From an uncultured Verrucomicrobiota bacterium (GTDB lineage Bacteria; Verrucomicrobiota; Verrucomicrobiia; Opitutales; Intestinicryptomonadaceae), in NCBI GenBank assembly GCA_949298545.1, contig CASFWX010000044.1, positions 1 through 51,215 on the forward strand: DNA of 51,215 bases, written 5' to 3'. The position numbers and the translations under genes are program-made. Positions 49,668 through 51,215 of this stretch are shown piece after piece. The notes beneath the pieces were generated by a model that searched no databases, was not told the DNA's origin, and was given only the letters and a program-made list of their open reading frames with translations. Within the stretch, counting starts at the first letter, position 1, and every line of letters starts with the position of its first letter.

Positions 49668-50599
49668 AAAGGGTCTTGGCAATAGACGTCGGATCGAACA
49701 CTATAAAGAGCCTTCTGGTTGAGAAGATCTCGGAGGGATCTTCCATATCCATAAAAAAGCTTTATGAGAAAACTTGCGAAAGGCGAATATCAAACGGGGC
49801 GGGCGGTCTTATCGACGGCGCGGAACGCCTTATAATTGACTCCATTCGGGAGTTTTTGGGCGATGCGCACCGGATTTGCGGGGGAGACTTTAAAATCGCC
49901 GCCGCCGGTACTTCCGCTTTGAGAGACGCTCCTAACGCGAAGGAAATCTTAGAATCGGTAAGGCTTGCTTCAGGGTGCGATATAAGGGTGCTTTCGGGGG
50001 TTGAGGAAGCGCGTTTGGCGCGCTTAGGCGCATTTTGCGACCCGTCCCTTTCGCGCGCGCGCCCATTAAAAACGGCTTTTTTTGATTTAGGCGGCGGAAG
50101 CATTGACATGAATCTTGGGAGAGGGGGAGACATTGTGGATTCCTGTAGCCTTCCATTAGGAGCAGTTAGATTGACAAAGAGATTTATTGGAGATGCCGCC
50201 ACTTCGCTCTCTTCGGAAGTGGCGAATGAGATGAGGTTGGATATCGAAAACATTTTAGGTAAAAATTTTTCGAGCGAAAGGATTGCCGCATATAGGCAAT
50301 CTGATATTTTAATAGCTTGCGGCGGAGCTGTGGGGGCGGCGCGAATTATAAAGGCCAGCCGCGGTATTCCTGAAACAGATAATGCGATTTCCGACTCTGA
50401 GATCCGCCAAATGTTTGCTGAGGTATCTCGGCTAAATTCCGAAGATAGGTGCAAACGCTTCCATATTTCGCCGGCGCGTGCGGATATTTTACCTGCGGCA
50501 TTTCTCGTTATTTCCGGCATCATGCAGCTCCTTAATAAGCGGGAATTATTGCACACGTTTTACAATCTTCGCTGGGGAATAGCCTCGGAGATCTTGTAG
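49664..50599 (+). CDS. ppx: Ppx/GppA-type exopolyphosphatase/guanosine pentaphosphatase
   Basis: The 311-residue protein, with a GTG start in a GTGA overlap, has the actin-like fold of the Ppx/GppA family: VLAIDVGSNTIKSLLVE, AAAGTSALRDAPN, VLSGVEEARLARLG, FFDLGGGSIDMN and PLGAVRLTKRF. It hydrolyses polyphosphate or pppGpp. It lacks the C-terminal HD-like domains of E. coli Ppx, so it is of the short form. Which substrate it prefers cannot be told. It is the last gene of the long operon. Confidence 0.92.
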   Translation: MKRVLAIDVGSNTIKSLLVEKISEGSSISIKKLYEKTCERRISNGAGGLIDGAERLIIDSIREFLGDAHRICGGDFKIAAAGTSALRDAPNAKEILESVRLASGCDIRVLSGVEEARLARLGAFCDPSLSRARPLKTAFFDLGGGSIDMNLGRGGDIVDSCSLPLGAVRLTKRFIGDAATSLSSEVANEMRLDIENILGKNFSSERIAAYRQSDILIACGGAVGAARIIKASRGIPETDNAISDSEIRQMFAEVSRLNSEDRCKRFHISPARADILPAAFLVISGIMQLLNKRELLHTFYNLRWGIASEIL

Positions 50600-50702
50600 C
50601 ATATTTTTGTTTTCCAAGTGTTTGAAAATTGCCATTCCGGTAGCGATTAAGCCCTCTGGTCGATTTGGCATTTTAAAATAAAGAATTTTTTTGTAAAAAA
50701 AA

Positions 50703-50731
50703 TTGACATCCGTTAAATAAAAAGTTTTATC
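50703..50731 (+). promoter_or_regulatory. candidate sigma-70 promoter
   Basis: TTGACA (50703-50708) and TTTATC (50726-50731) are 17 nt apart, an ideal spacing. It points toward the secreted-protein gene at 51051. Confidence 0.55.
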
Positions 50732-50734
50732 TGA
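50713..50734. promoter_or_regulatory. third copy of the kdgK-type operator
   Basis: TTAAATAAAAA followed by GTTTTATCTGA matches kdgK operator 1 at 18 of 22 positions and keeps most of its symmetry. It spans the spacer and -10 of the candidate promoter, where a bound repressor would block transcription. Confidence 0.5.
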
Positions 50735-51050
50735 TTTATCAAACATAGCAAGTATAACAATGAACATATTGTTTTATTTATTCGTTGCTAAAGTGCAGTT
50801 TCGCCGCCTGCTTTTTGGAGGCGATAGGTTTAGTTTTTTTGCGCGGGCATTTCTCGAGGAAAATTTCCATTCTTTTATAATTGCGGAAATATTTTTTAAA
50901 AAGCTTCCTTTTACAACTCGATCAAAGACTATTTGCTTCTCCAATTTAAAGGATTCAGCGAGCAGACTAGAATTTGGTTATGTATAGTTTTTTTAATTTT
51001 AATAATAAATTCATTTCATACAAACCTACTAACTAAAAGGAAAATCAACA

Positions 51051-51215
51051 ATGAAAAATAGAACTATCACAGCTCTTGGCGCATATTGCGCCTTTGCATG
51101 CGGATTGAATGCCGCAGACTATTATTTTACAAATGCCGGCGGCTCATCGTGCGAGATGAACGACGGAGCAATTTATAGTATAACGTGGTCAGACGCAAAC
51201 GCATGTAGCGCAACA
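51051..51215 (+). CDS. secreted protein, N-terminal part only (cut by right edge)
   Basis: The 55 codons in the window start MKNRTITALGAYCAFACGLN with AAAAGG 10 nt upstream. The first 21 residues form a signal peptide with a cleavage site after LNA. The mature start (ADYYFTNAGGSSCEMNDGAI) is rich in Gly, Ser, Asn and aromatic residues and has cysteines at least at two places. Such starts are common in large surface or autotransporter-like proteins of Verrucomicrobiota, but no domain can be seen yet. It may be regulated with the sugar-acid operon through the operator-like site upstream. Confidence 0.7.
   Translation, partial: MKNRTITALGAYCAFACGLNAADYYFTNAGGSSCEMNDGAIYSITWSDANACSAT

Larger units (their letters stand above)
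50600..51050. other. intergenic region upstream of the right-edge secreted protein
   Basis: These 451 nt hold no convincing gene: the frame at 50760-50987 (75 codons) has no family, signal or ribosome site and lies next to promoter elements. The stretch 50670-50745 is very A/T-rich, with a good promoter and an operator-like palindrome. The leader between the promoter and the ATG at 51051 would be about 310 nt, long enough for an unseen small gene or regulatory RNA. Confidence 0.5.

Noticed and set aside
50760-50987. 75-codon plus-strand frame after ppx/gppA
   Set aside because: No ribosome site, signal or family; Phe/Lys-rich content fits translated A/T-rich intergenic DNA.
1-51215. CRISPR arrays, insertion sequences, prophage, integrons, tRNA or rRNA genes
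   Set aside because: I found no direct-repeat arrays, transposase or integrase motifs, attachment sites or tRNA-like cloverleafs in the gene-free stretches.

Overview
The window is 51 kb of densely packed bacterial chromosome with about 47 protein genes and one RNA gene (rnpB). I see no rRNA, tRNA, CRISPR array, transposase or phage gene. Several traits fit a Gram-negative bacterium of the Planctomycetes-Verrucomicrobia group, most probably Verrucomicrobiota. These are TonB/ExbBD energy coupling, many predicted signal peptides and lipoproteins, a xylulokinase of the type found in animals, a GTPase/GAP1-like cassette, GYF_2-type membrane proteins and a Bat operon. That assignment is inference, since no marker rRNA is present.

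Left part (1-11,500). A minus-strand Bat-type operon (MoxR ATPase, DUF58, DUF4381-like, BatA, and a BatB-BatC fusion cut by the left edge) is followed by an unknown secreted protein and hpf with its terminator. A short-chain dehydrogenase, a 57-residue membrane protein and gpsA run on the plus strand. A chagasin-type protease inhibitor and rnpB lie on the minus strand.

Middle-left (11,500-18,500). This is mixed housekeeping: a small lipoprotein, wecE, an ADP-ribosylglycohydrolase homologue, a ferredoxin, xylB, rplU-rpmA, and an ECF sigma factor with a putative membrane anti-sigma factor.

Middle (18,888-25,513). Divergent from the sigma gene is a tightly coupled four-gene cassette. It encodes an FHA-like/zinc-ribbon/TRAFAC-type GTPase, a membrane-anchored protein with a GAP1-N-like domain, a 917-residue helical membrane protein, and a GYF_2-like membrane protein. 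This is the best candidate here for a little-described system: a GTPase-switch complex at the inner membrane, possibly of the NTP-dependent conflict or signalling type. nadK, a small membrane gene, a YihY gene and pdxH follow on the same strand.

Middle-right (29,000-37,700). A LacI-family regulator precedes a five-gene operon: KDG kinase, a complete tripartite tricarboxylate-type transporter (TctC, TctB, TctA) and KDPG aldolase. Kinase and aldolase together convert 2-keto-3-deoxygluconate to pyruvate and glyceraldehyde-3-phosphate, so the transporter probably imports a sugar acid. The promoter carries two related palindromes 42 bp apart, and a third similar site lies in a promoter near the right edge. 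ribE, an exonuclease/endonuclease/phosphatase-family protein and a DUF4328 membrane protein follow.

Right part (37,700-51,215). A minus-strand DUF192 / two-TM protein / mnmE operon is followed by an M24 peptidase. Then comes one long plus-strand run of twelve genes, nearly all overlapping: a catalytically degenerate trypsin-like/PDZ protein, a periplasmic coiled-coil protein, a large ExbB, a second ExbB, ExbD, TonB, a TPR protein, folP, folB, folK, rsmI and ppx/gppA. The window ends in the first 55 codons of a secreted protein.
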